A DNA stretch of 64,000 nucleotides from assembly GCF_024137025.1 (NCBI RefSeq), contig NZ_JAMYJR010000060.1, positions 1-64,000 on the forward strand, written 5' to 3'. The DNA is from Paractinoplanes aksuensis. Lineage in GTDB: Bacteria; Actinomycetota; Actinomycetes; Mycobacteriales; Micromonosporaceae. The translations under genes and the position numbers were made by a program. The notes beneath the pieces are model-generated. The model did not search any database. It was not told where the DNA came from and saw nothing but the letters and a program-made list of their open reading frames with translations. This document shows, in pieces, positions 48,532-58,027 of this stretch. Within the stretch, counting starts at the first letter, position 1. Each line of letters starts with the position of its first letter.

Positions 48532-49251
48532 TCAAGACACCTTGATGTCGGTGAGGTGGATGGAGACCACGAGCGGTTCGGGCACGCGGGCGCCGTTCTC
48601 GTCGTGTGGGTAGATCATCCGGGTGGTAGGGATGGTCAGACCTGAGACCTCGACGAAGGACGAGGTGTATTCGGCGGCCGGGGTCTTGCCGGCGATGTCG
48701 ACCGTGTAGTCGCGGCGGTGGATGAGCCCGTCGTCGCCGATGTACAGCGTCTGCCGGGAGCTGTGGGTGGCGATGTCGTCCGGGTACGTGATCACCAGCC
48801 GCCGGAAGTCGCGGCCGTCCTCGATCCAGCCGCCGATCTCGTCGGCCCGCACGCCCGGGAACGTGAGTGAGATGGGCTCGGTGACATACGTCCACATGGC
48901 GTAGCCGGAGAAGTAGGCCAGCTGCAGCCGCGTCCACGGCGTCGCGAAGTCGTGCCCGGCGAACGAGGCCCGCGGGTCGAGCAGCTCCTCGACGACGGCT
49001 CCGTTGTCATCCTCGACGGCGATGCGGTCCGGGGTGAAGTCGGTGTGGTGCCCGTCGGCGAAGAACGGTTCCTGGCGGGTGTGCTCGCGGTGCAGGTTGA
49101 CGGTCACCTGCACGTCGTCGAGGGCGCCCGGGTGGCCCTTCAGCGCCCACAGCGCGCCACCGAAGAACTGGCGCGCCGTGATCTGGCTGGCCCGTTCCCA
49201 GGCGGCACGGCCACCGTAGGCGGCCAGGACCTCGTCCAGCAGATCGGACAT
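48532..49251 (-). CDS. conserved hypothetical protein
   Basis: This 239-residue protein has no signal peptide. Its beta-rich sequence (ITARQFFGGALWALKGHPG, LQLAYFSGYAMWTYVTEPISL, LVITYPDDIATHSSRQTLYIGDDGLIHRRDYTV) recalls lipoprotein-carrier or outer-membrane lipoprotein-sorting-like folds, but I cannot name a family. It follows the alpha/beta hydrolase by 11 nt and is probably in its operon. The function is unknown. Confidence 0.8.
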   Translation of the reverse strand: MSDLLDEVLAAYGGRAAWERASQITARQFFGGALWALKGHPGALDDVQVTVNLHREHTRQEPFFADGHHTDFTPDRIAVEDDNGAVVEELLDPRASFAGHDFATPWTRLQLAYFSGYAMWTYVTEPISLTFPGVRADEIGGWIEDGRDFRRLVITYPDDIATHSSRQTLYIGDDGLIHRRDYTVDIAGKTPAAEYTSSFVEVSGLTIPTTRMIYPHDENGARVPEPLVVSIHLTDIKVS

Positions 49252-49262
49252 GACAGTTCTCC

Positions 49263-50099
49263 TCAGGATCGCAGGAAGCTCAGGACGTCGCCGGCGAATG
49301 CGGCGCGGTGCTGGAACAGGAAGCCGTGGGCGGCGTCCGGATAGATGACGACCCGCGCGTCCGGGATGAGCCCGCCGAGCAGGTGGGTGTAGCGGGGCAG
49401 GATCATCGGGTCGCTGTCGCCGTTGGCGACCAGCGTCGGCGCCGCGATCCCGCTCACGCGCTCGAGCCGCCCGTGATCGGGAATGCCCCAGGCGCAGATG
49501 GCGTCGTACTGCGCCGTGCGGGTTTGCCAGGTGGTGGCCTGGTCCCGGTCCTCCGTGCGGGCGTACAGGCGACCCAGCACCTGCTGCCCAGCCGTGCGAC
49601 TCTCTTCCGAGCCGGTGAAGAACACACCGAGATAGTCGCCCGGTCCGGTCTCCGGTTTGCCGACCGCTCCGATCACCTCGGGCGCCCAGCCGTGCATGCC
49701 CGGCGCGCCCTGCGGTGCGGCCGAGGCCAGCACCAGCCGGCGTACGGTGTCGGGGCGGATCAACGCGACCTCCTGGGCCACGAAGCTGCCCAGCGAGAAC
49801 CCGAGCACGTCGGCCCGCCCGACGCCGAGCGCGTCGAGGAACACCAGAGCGTCCCGGGCCATCTCGGCCACGGTCGACGGGGTGCGGCCCGACGAGCCAC
49901 CGACCCCGGCGTTGTCGAACGCGATGACCCGGCGCTCGGCCGCCAGCGCGTCCACCAGCGCGGGATCCCAGCTGTCGAGGTTGCCGCGGAAGTGCGGCAG
50001 CAGCAGGAGCGGTTCACCGGCGCCGGTCTCGCGGTAGGCGTAGTCGTTGCCGTCAGCCGCCGTGACCACTGAGTTCTTGGCCGTCGCGTAGCTCTCCAC
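49263..50099 (-). CDS. alpha/beta hydrolase
   Basis: This 278-residue hydrolase has LLLLPHFRGNLDSWDP at the oxyanion region, AFDNAGVGGSSG, nucleophile Ser in LGFSLGSFVAQE, acid in NGDSDPMILP and His in YPDAAHGFLFQH, so the triad is complete. GTG 50099 has AAGGGAG 7-8 nt upstream. The Pro-His-Phe sequence before the first helix instead of His-Gly is common in a subset of the family. Together with the hypothetical gene behind it, it forms a two-gene unit of unknown role. Confidence 0.92.
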   Translation of the reverse strand: MESYATAKNSVVTAADGNDYAYRETGAGEPLLLLPHFRGNLDSWDPALVDALAAERRVIAFDNAGVGGSSGRTPSTVAEMARDALVFLDALGVGRADVLGFSLGSFVAQEVALIRPDTVRRLVLASAAPQGAPGMHGWAPEVIGAVGKPETGPGDYLGVFFTGSEESRTAGQQVLGRLYARTEDRDQATTWQTRTAQYDAICAWGIPDHGRLERVSGIAAPTLVANGDSDPMILPRYTHLLGGLIPDARVVIYPDAAHGFLFQHRAAFAGDVLSFLRS

Positions 50100-50271
50100 G
50101 ATCGTTCTCCCTTCGTCGGATCCAGAGTGACCCGCCGTCGGCGACCGGTCATAGGTAGGACGACTTGTCCGTGTTGCCCCGGGCGTCAGGCCCGGTCGAA
50201 CGACTTATGCGTGCCGCGCGCCGAATTCGTAGCTTCGAAAACAGACCGACACACAGGAGGGCAGTAACCGC

Positions 50272-50655
50272 ATGTCTGTCGAAACGCGTCTGCGGGCGCA
50301 CCTGCGGGACACCGAAACCGTGATCATCCAGACCGTCCGGCCCGACGGTTCGCCGTGGCGGACCCCGATCTGGGCCGTCGACGCGGACGGAGGCAGCTAT
50401 ATCCGCTCGTCGCACGGCCCGGCCTCGGCCTGGTACAGCCGGGCGACCGGACCCGGCGGGCTTGCGGTGATCATCGACGACGAGGAGGTGCCGGTCACCT
50501 TGACGCCGGTGACCGACGAGCACCTGCAGGACGACGTCGACCTCGCCTACCGCACCAAGTACGAGGCACAACCCCAGTTCGTCGGCAATCTGGTCAGCCC
50601 CACCGCGCGGCCGACGACGGTGCGGCTCGACCCGGTCCGGCCGTCATCGCGGTGA
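50272..50655 (+). CDS. split-barrel protein of the DUF2255 type
   Basis: This 127-residue protein has ETVIIQTVRPDGSPWRTPIWAV, SYIRSSHGPASAWYSRA and a TLTPVTDEHLQDDVDLAYRTKY segment, which fit the DUF2255/pyridoxamine-phosphate-oxidase-like split barrel that binds FMN or F420 in relatives. The closing TVRLDP is typical. ATG 50272 follows AGGAGG. It ends 6 nt from the end of the convergent jetC gene, exactly where a jetD gene would otherwise begin. Confidence 0.85.
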   Translation: MSVETRLRAHLRDTETVIIQTVRPDGSPWRTPIWAVDADGGSYIRSSHGPASAWYSRATGPGGLAVIIDDEEVPVTLTPVTDEHLQDDVDLAYRTKYEAQPQFVGNLVSPTARPTTVRLDPVRPSSR

Positions 50656-50661
50656 CGGGGC

Positions 50662-53600
50662 TCAGGCGTCGGGCAGGCCGACCAGGGGCTTGGCCCAGGA
50701 GCGGCCCTGTGCATTCTTGAGGATGAGGTATTCCGCATCCACGTGGGGCTCGATCGCGCTGTGTTTGTCGTTGGGGGCGCCGATGATGAGCTGGAAGCCC
50801 AGGCCGCGCCAGGCGCCGATGGCCCGGCCGGTGAAGTGGGCGTCGGCCTTGATCAGGGCCTCGTCGAGGAACACCGGGGCGTAGCGGGGGCGGGCGGCCC
50901 CGGCGTCGCCCAGCTGGTAGCGCAGGGCGGCGCCGACGATGAAGGCGACCAGCTCTTGGGACTCACCGCCCGACTTCTCGCCGATGTGGTCGTACACCGC
51001 GACGTGGTTGCCGTCGATGTCGCGTTTCTCGGCGCTGATCCGGACGTGGGTGCGGACGTCGACCAGGTCGGCGAAGTCGGGAGCGGTGCGCCGGATGCGG
51101 TCGATCACCTTGGCCATGCGGCCGTAGGCGCGTTCCCGGTCGGTGTCGGTGGCGGCCTGGTCGATGTGGGCGCGGATCTCGCGCAACTCCTTGCGGAACC
51201 GGGCCCGTACGGTGGAATGGCTCTCTTGCGGGTCGATGCGCAACCGGTGGCGGTCGTCGGCGAAAGGCAGGTCGGCCAGGATGCGGTTGACCGGGTCGAT
51301 CCGGTCCCGGATCTCGCGGACCGCGGCCGCCAGCTCGCTGTCGAGGCCGGTCAGGTCGTTGCCGGACAGCTTGAGCAGGCTGTCGCGCCATTCGGCCTCG
51401 AGCTCGTGCAGGCCGCTGGTCTCCAGGTCGGTCAGCAGGCGGTCGAAGTCGCGGTAGGCGGCGTCCGGATCGGTGCCGAGGTTCGGGTTGGGCCAGCGCT
51501 CGAGGAACGTCGCGAAGATGTCGAGCAGCGAGTTCCGCGCGCGGTGGGCGCTGTCGGCCGCCGCCTGCTGGTTTGCGCGGAGCCGTTCGGCCGCCTGCTT
51601 CACGGCCGTGTCGAACGCGGCGGCGTTGTCGGTGATCAGCGCTTCGAGGTAAGCCCGATGGTCGTCGCTGACCTCGACGCCGGACTGCGCGGCCGTGTCG
51701 AGCGCCCGCTGCGCCTGGTCCACCTCGTCGACTGTCGACTCCCAGGACCCGCCGAGCTTCTCGACCTGGTCCTTCTGCCGGCCGACCCGTTCGGTCAGCT
51801 GCCGGACCCGCGTCCGCAGGTCGTCCACCTGACGCTGCAGCTGATCGACCTTGGGGTTGCCGGAACGGATCTCGTCGACCACCCGGTTCCAGCGGTCGCG
51901 CTGCGCGACAACAGCATCGACGTCGACCTGGTCCCACGACAGCTTGGTCAGATACTGATACGTGCTGCGCCTGGTCTCGAACGATTCGAGGTTCTGCTGG
52001 GTCCCGGCCACCGCCTCGGTCGCCTCGGTCAGGCGTCGGGCGCCCTCGACGATCCTGTCCTCGAGGTCGGTCAGCAGCCGGTTGTTGGTGAAACCGAGGA
52101 CGTTGGCCCGGCCGCTGCCGCCGTGGGCGCCCCGGCCGCCCTGCGACATCTGGCCGGTGATCGTGAGCGCCTTGGGGTGCTGCGACAACTGCCGGGGGGT
52201 GTCGACGCAGACGTAGTCGAACCGCCGCGCCAGCTCGCCCCGGAGCCAGGCCGTGAACGGCGACGGCTGGTAGTCGAGCCGGCCGGCCAGGGTCTTCCGG
52301 TCCGGCCTGACCTCGTCGCGCAGTCCGGTGCGGACACCCTCGAACTGGATCCGCCGGGCGGTCGGCACCGCGTTGATCGCCTCGCGGAACTCGGTCAGCC
52401 GCCCGGCGTCGATCAGCATGCGGGTCGCGAACCCGCCCAGGGCCAGGTTGAACGCCCCGCGCCACGGCTCGAACTCGGTCTGCACCTCGATCAGCTCGCC
52501 GACGAACGGCAGGTCGGCCGGGGTGAGCCCGGCCGCCTCGGCCAGCATGGCCCGGGCCACGTGCAGCTCGGTCGGGATGTTGCCCCGGCGCGCCTTGACC
52601 GCGGCGTGCTCGGCCCGCCAGGCGACCAGATCGCGTTCGGCCTGCTTCGCCTCGGCCTTGGCCTCGGCGAACTCGTCCTGCGCGGTGGTACGGGCGTCGG
52701 TGTCACCGAGCGCCCGGTGTGCCGTCTCGACCAGCGCGGCGAACTCGTCCCCGGTCGCGACGGCGGCGCCGATGCCGGTGAGCTCGCCGTCCAGTTGGGC
52801 CCGCGCGCGTTTGACGTCCTCGAACCGCTGCTCGACCGCGCGGACCTCGCGCAGGGCGGTCTCGAGCCGGTCGCCGCCGGAGGCCCGGAGCGTGTCGGTC
52901 GCCGCCGACAGCTGCGTCTCGGCCGCCGCGACCTGGGCGTTGATCTCCGACAGTTCGGCCTCGGCCCGCCGGTGCTGTCCGGCCAGATCTTCCTCAGCCG
53001 TACGCAACATGTCGAGCCGTTGTTCGTGCCGCCACAACGACGCCGGGGACGACGTGTCGGTGAACGCCCCGACCTCGTCGATCAGGCGCAGCGTCTCGGC
53101 CGCGTCGTCGATCGTCCGCCGGTGCCCGCGGATCGGGGTCAGCGCCTTCACCTGCTGGCGGGCCGTGATCATGCGGGTGCGGGTGCCGGACAGCTCGTCG
53201 AACTGCTGCACCACCGCGTCGGCCGTGGCCAGGGTCGACGGCTCCTCGAGGACCATCGTCTTGTACAGGGCGTCGACGGTGGTGATCTGCTGACCGGCCT
53301 GGATCCGGCCCAGCAGCGCCACGGCCTTGTGCCCGTCACCGGCGGCGCCGATGCCGAGCGAGTTGTGCAGCCGCGCGGTGAAGTCGCGGTCGGTGTCGAA
53401 GCAGGTCAGACCGGTGGCCACGACCTCGGCCCGGGCGAGCCGGTTCTTGGCCGGGCCCTCCAGCGTCGGCAGGGCGTACGCGTGGTCGCAGGTGGCGCGG
53501 ACCGTCGTCACGTCGTCCAGGGTGCGGGCCGACGACGGCACGTACCAGGCCCGCAGCGCGGTGAACTCGGCGCCGGACTGGTCGGCCCAGGTCATCGCGA

Positions 53601-53979
53601 TGGCCGACCAGGTGTCGCGGCCGTCGCCGCGCAGTACGCGGAACTTGGTCTCGCCACCGGACCGCGACTCGTCGAGCTTGCCCCGGGCGTACGACAGGAT
53701 GTTGCGCTGGTCCTTGCCCCGGGGCCGGCCGATCACGCCACCGTTGGAGGCCCCGTTGAACGGGGTCGTGTGCGGCATGAGCAGCGCGATGTAGGAGTCC
53801 ATCAGCGTCGATTTGCCCGAGCCGGAACCACCGCTGAGCAGGGTCGCACCGGGCGCCAGGCGCAGGCGGTGATAGCCGTCGTAGCCACCCCAGTTGACCA
53901 GCTGCAGGTCGCGCGCCACCCACTGCTGACCGCGCGAGGCGGCCGGGATCAGCCCGAACAACGTGTCGATCATGCTCAT
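50662..53979 (-). CDS. jetC: JetC/MksB: MukB-like SMC ATPase of a Wadjet-type condensin
   Basis: This 1105-residue protein is an SMC-like ATPase that loads on DNA and extrudes loops. It has Walker A GGSGSGKST (residues 50-58), long heptad-like coiled-coil regions on both sides of a hinge-like centre (QFEGVRTGLRDEVRP, GGRGAHGGSGRANVLGF), signature SGGES near 1003 and Walker B FLDEA near 1037. The C-terminal ADAHFTGRAIGAWRGLGFQLIIGAPNDK is typical of JetC/MksB. The start at 53979 overlaps the jetB stop (ATGA). In complete systems it drives plasmid recognition and a JetD nuclease cuts; here no jetD follows. Confidence 0.94.
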   Translation of the reverse strand: MSMIDTLFGLIPAASRGQQWVARDLQLVNWGGYDGYHRLRLAPGATLLSGGSGSGKSTLMDSYIALLMPHTTPFNGASNGGVIGRPRGKDQRNILSYARGKLDESRSGGETKFRVLRGDGRDTWSAIAMTWADQSGAEFTALRAWYVPSSARTLDDVTTVRATCDHAYALPTLEGPAKNRLARAEVVATGLTCFDTDRDFTARLHNSLGIGAAGDGHKAVALLGRIQAGQQITTVDALYKTMVLEEPSTLATADAVVQQFDELSGTRTRMITARQQVKALTPIRGHRRTIDDAAETLRLIDEVGAFTDTSSPASLWRHEQRLDMLRTAEEDLAGQHRRAEAELSEINAQVAAAETQLSAATDTLRASGGDRLETALREVRAVEQRFEDVKRARAQLDGELTGIGAAVATGDEFAALVETAHRALGDTDARTTAQDEFAEAKAEAKQAERDLVAWRAEHAAVKARRGNIPTELHVARAMLAEAAGLTPADLPFVGELIEVQTEFEPWRGAFNLALGGFATRMLIDAGRLTEFREAINAVPTARRIQFEGVRTGLRDEVRPDRKTLAGRLDYQPSPFTAWLRGELARRFDYVCVDTPRQLSQHPKALTITGQMSQGGRGAHGGSGRANVLGFTNNRLLTDLEDRIVEGARRLTEATEAVAGTQQNLESFETRRSTYQYLTKLSWDQVDVDAVVAQRDRWNRVVDEIRSGNPKVDQLQRQVDDLRTRVRQLTERVGRQKDQVEKLGGSWESTVDEVDQAQRALDTAAQSGVEVSDDHRAYLEALITDNAAAFDTAVKQAAERLRANQQAAADSAHRARNSLLDIFATFLERWPNPNLGTDPDAAYRDFDRLLTDLETSGLHELEAEWRDSLLKLSGNDLTGLDSELAAAVREIRDRIDPVNRILADLPFADDRHRLRIDPQESHSTVRARFRKELREIRAHIDQAATDTDRERAYGRMAKVIDRIRRTAPDFADLVDVRTHVRISAEKRDIDGNHVAVYDHIGEKSGGESQELVAFIVGAALRYQLGDAGAARPRYAPVFLDEALIKADAHFTGRAIGAWRGLGFQLIIGAPNDKHSAIEPHVDAEYLILKNAQGRSWAKPLVGLPDA

Positions 53980-54614
53980 GCCGGGGCCTCGTTCCGTTCG
54001 CGCAGCCACTGCTCGAGCTCGGCCAGCTTGGTGGTGCTGAGCACGACCTCGACCAGCGGCGTGATGCGGTAGCGACCGGCCGACTCCTCGACCAGCAGAC
54101 CCTCGGTGACCAGGCGTTGCACCGCGTTGCGGACCTCTTGCTGACCGCGGGCCAGGTTGCGGTCCTCCGGGTCGAAATACGTCAGCACGGTCTGCTCGAG
54201 CTCCTCGACGTCGACCCGGGCCGACGTCTCGCCGGTGCCGCGTTCCCGCTGGAAGACCGTGCGCAGGTGGACCAGCACCAGCGTCTCGGCCCGGTTGTAG
54301 GGGTCGTCCTTGAGCAGGATCGGCACGTCCAGCTCGGCCGGGCGCACCTGCTCCTTGTAGGCGACGCCGCGGTCGTGGTCGACCACCAGGCGGACGAACA
54401 GGTCGTTGAGCCGGGAGGCGATGATCTGCTGGTTCTCGAGCAGGGTGCGCCACTGGGCCGAATGCTTGTCGGCCCGCAGGAACTTGCGCCGCAGCAGCTG
54501 GACCAGCACCCGGCGGACCTCCGCGTCGAGCGTGCCGGCGTCACCGGCGAACAGCTCGGCCGGGTCGTCCTCCATCGAGATCGGGTCGATGAACCCGGTG
54601 TCCGGCTCAGTCAT
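53976..54614 (-). CDS. jetB: JetB/MksE: DUF4194 condensin subunit
   Basis: This 212-residue protein matches DUF4194, the KITE-like winged-helix subunit of Wadjet/MksBEF: VRRVLVQLLRRKFLRADKHSAQWRTLLENQQIIASRLNDL at the N-terminus, the VRPAELDVPILLKDDPYNRAETLVLVHLR centre and LVTEGLLVEESAGRYRITPLVEVVLS at the end. It bridges the JetC heads with JetA. The gene overlaps jetA by 8 nt and jetC by 4 nt, so expression of the three is coupled. Confidence 0.94.
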   Translation of the reverse strand: MTEPDTGFIDPISMEDDPAELFAGDAGTLDAEVRRVLVQLLRRKFLRADKHSAQWRTLLENQQIIASRLNDLFVRLVVDHDRGVAYKEQVRPAELDVPILLKDDPYNRAETLVLVHLRTVFQRERGTGETSARVDVEELEQTVLTYFDPEDRNLARGQQEVRNAVQRLVTEGLLVEESAGRYRITPLVEVVLSTTKLAELEQWLRERNEAPA

Positions 54615-56082
54615 CGTCGCCGCTCCTCTCCACCGTCGCCGTCGCGCCGCCGAGAGCGAATCGTCGCCGGGTCTGATCGGGCCGGACCGTGTCGACCACC
54701 GTGATCTCGGCCGTCTCGGTCAGCCCGGAGTCGTACGCGATTTCCAGCAGGCCGAGAAGATCGACCGGCCGCCGCAGGTCCTCGGCCGCGGCCCGGAACG
54801 CGGCCGTCACATCCACCGTGCCGGTCTCGCCGGCGAAGGCCGTCAGATGCTCGCGCAGCTCGGCGTAGCGCGGGCCGCCCCAGGCCCGGGTGTCCGCGGA
54901 CGGCAGGTCGGCGTCGTCGTCCCACTCGCGCAACGGCTCGGGCGGCTGGGGCGGTTGCAGGTCGCTCATCCGCTGCCGCAGGTGCCCGACGTCGGCCACG
55001 GGCAGGCGACGCAGCGGGTCGACGGCCTCGCCCCGCCGCGAGCCCGGAACCCACTTGTGCAGGCTGGTCATCACGCTGCGGAGCAGCTCGTCGACCTGAC
55101 GGTCGCGCATCGGGTCGTGGTTGCGGACCTGGCTGGTGATGACGTGGGAGGCCTGCCGCTGGGCGGTCAGCACCTCTTTGACGCCCTGTTCGATGCGGCG
55201 GGAGATCTCGTTGAGCTCGCGCCGTTGCTGTTCCGGCAGCAGCTCGGCGAACCGGTGCCGCAGCACCGTGCGCACCTGACCCCACATGTCGTCGATCTGG
55301 GCCGGGTCGCCGATCAGCCGCAACGCCCCGGCGAAGGCCCGGCCCTCGGGCGTGGCGTCGAGAATCTGCTGGCCGCGGCTCAGGTATTCGCGCAGCACGT
55401 CGCCGGTCGGCCGGACGTCGTGCCGCAGCTCGGCCACCACGTCGCGCTGGATCGCCTTGATCGACTCGGCCACGCGGGCGAAGTCGGCGGGCAGCTCGCG
55501 GGCCAGGTGGAGCACGTTCTCGGCCGCTTCGAGCAGCTGCTCGTCCTCGGCCGTCTCGACCGGGCCGCCCTGCTCGAGCCGGGTGAGCTCTCGCCGGCGT
55601 ACGTCGATCTCGTCGTGCAGACGCTGCATGCGGGCCCCCGCGTCGGGGTCGGCGTCGCGGGCGAGCCGCTCGATCGCCTCGAGCAGGGTGCGGACCCGGG
55701 ACTGCGACACCCTCGTGCGCACGCCACCGACGCGGCCGGCAATTTCGAGGGCGCCGACACCGTACGCGGACAGCCGGTAGACCTCGACGTCGTCGTCCGA
55801 CACCTGCCGGATCAGCCACCCGGCCTGCACCCACTGCCGGCACAGGTCACGCGCGTTCCCGGCCGGCAGCGGCTCGTGACCCGCGGCCCGCAACTGCTCG
55901 AGCGCGTCGTTGATCTCGGCGTGGGTGTCGGCCACGGCCACTGCCGGCCGCTCGGCGGTGAACACCATCGCCAGCACGGTCACCACGAACGGAGCGTGAT
56001 TCTGATGGAGGAGAGCGAGCATGGGATTCTGAAAAGCCCGCAGTGCGCCCAGGTAGGCGCCTTCTACCCCTCGTGTGACCAT
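54607..56082 (-). CDS. jetA: JetA/MksF: DUF3375 kleisin subunit
   Basis: This 491-residue protein matches DUF3375: an N-terminal winged-helix region (NPMLALLHQNHAPFVVTVLAMVF, EINDALEQLRAAGH, YRLSAYGVGAL), a long helical middle (RTLLEAIERLARDADPDAGARMQRLHDEIDVRRRELTRLEQGG) with ARELPADFARVAESIKAIQRD, and a C-terminal segment closing the ring. It is the kleisin that joins the two SMC heads. ATG 56082 gives the normal family length; ATG 56112 is also in frame. It is the first gene of the operon. No operator was identified in front. Confidence 0.93.
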   Translation of the reverse strand: MVTRGVEGAYLGALRAFQNPMLALLHQNHAPFVVTVLAMVFTAERPAVAVADTHAEINDALEQLRAAGHEPLPAGNARDLCRQWVQAGWLIRQVSDDDVEVYRLSAYGVGALEIAGRVGGVRTRVSQSRVRTLLEAIERLARDADPDAGARMQRLHDEIDVRRRELTRLEQGGPVETAEDEQLLEAAENVLHLARELPADFARVAESIKAIQRDVVAELRHDVRPTGDVLREYLSRGQQILDATPEGRAFAGALRLIGDPAQIDDMWGQVRTVLRHRFAELLPEQQRRELNEISRRIEQGVKEVLTAQRQASHVITSQVRNHDPMRDRQVDELLRSVMTSLHKWVPGSRRGEAVDPLRRLPVADVGHLRQRMSDLQPPQPPEPLREWDDDADLPSADTRAWGGPRYAELREHLTAFAGETGTVDVTAAFRAAAEDLRRPVDLLGLLEIAYDSGLTETAEITVVDTVRPDQTRRRFALGGATATVERSGDDD

Positions 56083-56153
56083 CGACGGCAGCCTACGACG
56101 TGGGTACGACATGAAGCCGCCTCGCGTGACGGCGGTCGCACCCGCCCCGGTGG

Positions 56154-56903
56154 TCAGCGGTGGCGGCCGCTGAGGACGTCGAGGACGTCGGTGTAGCGGC
56201 CCTCGGCCTCGGCGTCGCGGAGCCATCTGACCCGCTCGACCAGGATCTGCGGGGCGTCCGGCTGGGTCTGCAGCAGGGCCATCACCTCGTCGAGGAAGTC
56301 GTTCAGGGGCATCGCGGTGGGGTCGTCCTGCTGGTTCATCAGCGTCGTCCGGACTCCGGGTGGGGCCAATTCGATGACGCGTACGGCGGTGCCGTCGAGT
56401 TGCACGCGGAGGCTCTCAGTGAAGGAGTGGATTGCCGCTTTTGTTGCGTTGTACGTGGGCGTGGCCGGCAGTGGCACGTAGGCCAGGCCGGACGTCACGG
56501 TCATCACGGTGGCCCGGGGCTGCTGGAGCAGGGTGGGCAGGAACGCGGCGACCAGGCGGATCGGGCCGAGCAGGTTGGTGGTCACGGTGTTCTCGGCGGT
56601 GGCCAGGAAGGACGGGTCGCGCAGGTCCTCGGTCAGCATGATGCCGGCCATCGTGATCAGCGTGTCCAGCCCGGGGTGGCGGTCGAGGACCTCGGCCGCG
56701 GCGGTCTCGATCGAGGCCGGGTCGCAGGTGTCGATGCGTACGGTGTCGAGGCCGGGGTGGTCGGCGCGGATCTTCTGCAGCAGGTCGGTGCGGCGGCCGC
56801 CGACGATGACCTGGCTGCCGGTGGCCTGGAGGCGCAGGGCCAGACCGAGGCCGATGCCGGAGGTCGCGCCCGGGATGAAGACAGTGTCCACGCGGCGCCC
56901 CAT
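56154..56903 (-). CDS. short-chain dehydrogenase, DltE-like
   Basis: This 249-residue SDR has a slightly altered nucleotide motif (FIPGATSGIGLGLALRLQ), TMAG in place of NNAG, Ser in MTVTSGLAYVP and an intact Tyr/Lys pair in YNATKAAIHSF. PPGVRTTLM after the active site is a mark of the DltE/uncharacterised oxidoreductase group. It lies upstream of jetA on the same strand with about 70 nt between, but its content gives no link to condensin function. Confidence 0.9.
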   Translation of the reverse strand: MGRRVDTVFIPGATSGIGLGLALRLQATGSQVIVGGRRTDLLQKIRADHPGLDTVRIDTCDPASIETAAAEVLDRHPGLDTLITMAGIMLTEDLRDPSFLATAENTVTTNLLGPIRLVAAFLPTLLQQPRATVMTVTSGLAYVPLPATPTYNATKAAIHSFTESLRVQLDGTAVRVIELAPPGVRTTLMNQQDDPTAMPLNDFLDEVMALLQTQPDAPQILVERVRWLRDAEAEGRYTDVLDVLSGRHR

Positions 56904-57023
56904 CTCTCACTCTGCGGGAAGCGGCTTTCCTCAAGGTGAGAAATACCGTGTGGCGAGGACGATACGAGGCGTCGCGTGCCTGGTCAAGGGCAGGATCGGC
57001 ATTCGGGACGGGCCCGCTCTGGA

Positions 57024-57959
57024 TCAAGACCGAGCGTGTCGGCGGCGAATCGCCACCAGGGCGATCGCGCCCAGACCCACGGCGATCAGCAAGCCGCCCA
57101 GCGCCATGAACGGCATCGAACCGCTGCCTTCGTCGCTGACGGCCTGGAGGTCGGGCGGCGCGGTCGTCGTAGGCGCGATCGTCTCGGGCTCGGCCGCTGC
57201 CGCGAGCGGGCTCACGGTAGCGACGGGCGACGGCCGGACCTTGGCCACGGCGGTCAGGGTGAGCAGCGTGCTCGCTGTGCCTCCGGCGGTGCCGGTCAGG
57301 CTCTTACGCGCGGTGCGGTAGCCGTCCATGGCCGCGACGACCGTGATCGGACCGGCGGCGATCGGCTGGTCGGCCTTCGACGTGACGGAGAAGCGGCCGC
57401 TGCGGTCGCTGGTGGCGCGGTACTTGTGCCCGGCGCTGTCCCGGACGGTCAGGGCCGCGCCGCTGATCGCCTTCCCGTCGGCGTCACGGACTCGGCCGGA
57501 TACCCGCGAGACCAGCGTCTTGTCCGGTTTGGACGGGGAAGGGGCCGAGTTACTGACGTACACCGTCTTGTGATCGAAATAGTTCTGACCGCCGAGCCGT
57601 ACGGCGGCCGAGATGTTGAGACCGGTTGTACCCGGTCCGGCCGACGGCGCCACGAGCTTGGCCTCGAAGTTCCGGCTCCTACCCGCTCCGAGACTCGGCT
57701 CGGCCCGGCACCCGGCCTGGCACTCGAGCCCGCCCCCGACCACGACGATCGCCGTCTCGGTGGCCTTCCCGGTGTTGGTGACGCGGAACTTCACGCGCAC
57801 CGTCTCGCCCGGCTTCACGTTCTCGGCCGACACGCTCAGGATACGGACGGGCGTCGGTGCGGCCGTCGCCGGCGCCGTGGACAGCGCGATCGTCGTCGCG
57901 AGCGGAACGATCGAGGTGAGCAGGGCGCGGAAAGTCGCCGGCAGAAGCATGGCGAGCAC
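57024..57959 (-). CDS. secreted protein with carboxypeptidase-regulatory-like domain and C-terminal anchor
   Basis: This 311-residue exported protein has a signal peptide (LLTSIVPLATTIALSTAPATAA), a CARDB-like N-terminal beta domain (VKPGETVRVKFRVTNTGKATET) with a Cys pair (LECQAGCRAE), a carboxypeptidase-regulatory/SdrD B-like domain (VSGRVRDADGKAISGAALTVRD) and a C-terminal helix followed by RRRHARS. There is no LPXTG sequence, so the helix is probably a membrane anchor. ATG 57959 or 57950 could start it. The role is unknown; adhesion or envelope structure is plausible. Confidence 0.82.
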   Translation of the reverse strand: MLAMLLPATFRALLTSIVPLATTIALSTAPATAAPTPVRILSVSAENVKPGETVRVKFRVTNTGKATETAIVVVGGGLECQAGCRAEPSLGAGRSRNFEAKLVAPSAGPGTTGLNISAAVRLGGQNYFDHKTVYVSNSAPSPSKPDKTLVSRVSGRVRDADGKAISGAALTVRDSAGHKYRATSDRSGRFSVTSKADQPIAAGPITVVAAMDGYRTARKSLTGTAGGTASTLLTLTAVAKVRPSPVATVSPLAAAAEPETIAPTTTAPPDLQAVSDEGSGSMPFMALGGLLIAVGLGAIALVAIRRRHARS

Positions 57960-57982
57960 TATGCCCGGTCGACAGTGGACCG

Positions 57983-58019
57983 CGCGACCCGCCCGGCGCA
58001 GCGCGCCGAGCGGGTCGCG
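57983..58019 (-). terminator. hairpin after the pectate lyase gene
   Basis: CGCGACCCGC and GCGGGTCGCG form a perfect 10-bp stem, with further pairing inside the 17-nt interior. It begins 8 nt after the pectate lyase stop on the minus strand and separates that gene from the next one. No U-tract follows. Confidence 0.65.
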
Positions 58020-58027
58020 GGCATTGC

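Noticed and set aside
50743..54072. Open plus-strand frame of 1109 residues opposite jetC
   Set aside because: Its composition is that of an antisense shadow, and it has no motif, while the minus strand encodes an ATPase with Walker A, signature and Walker B motifs.
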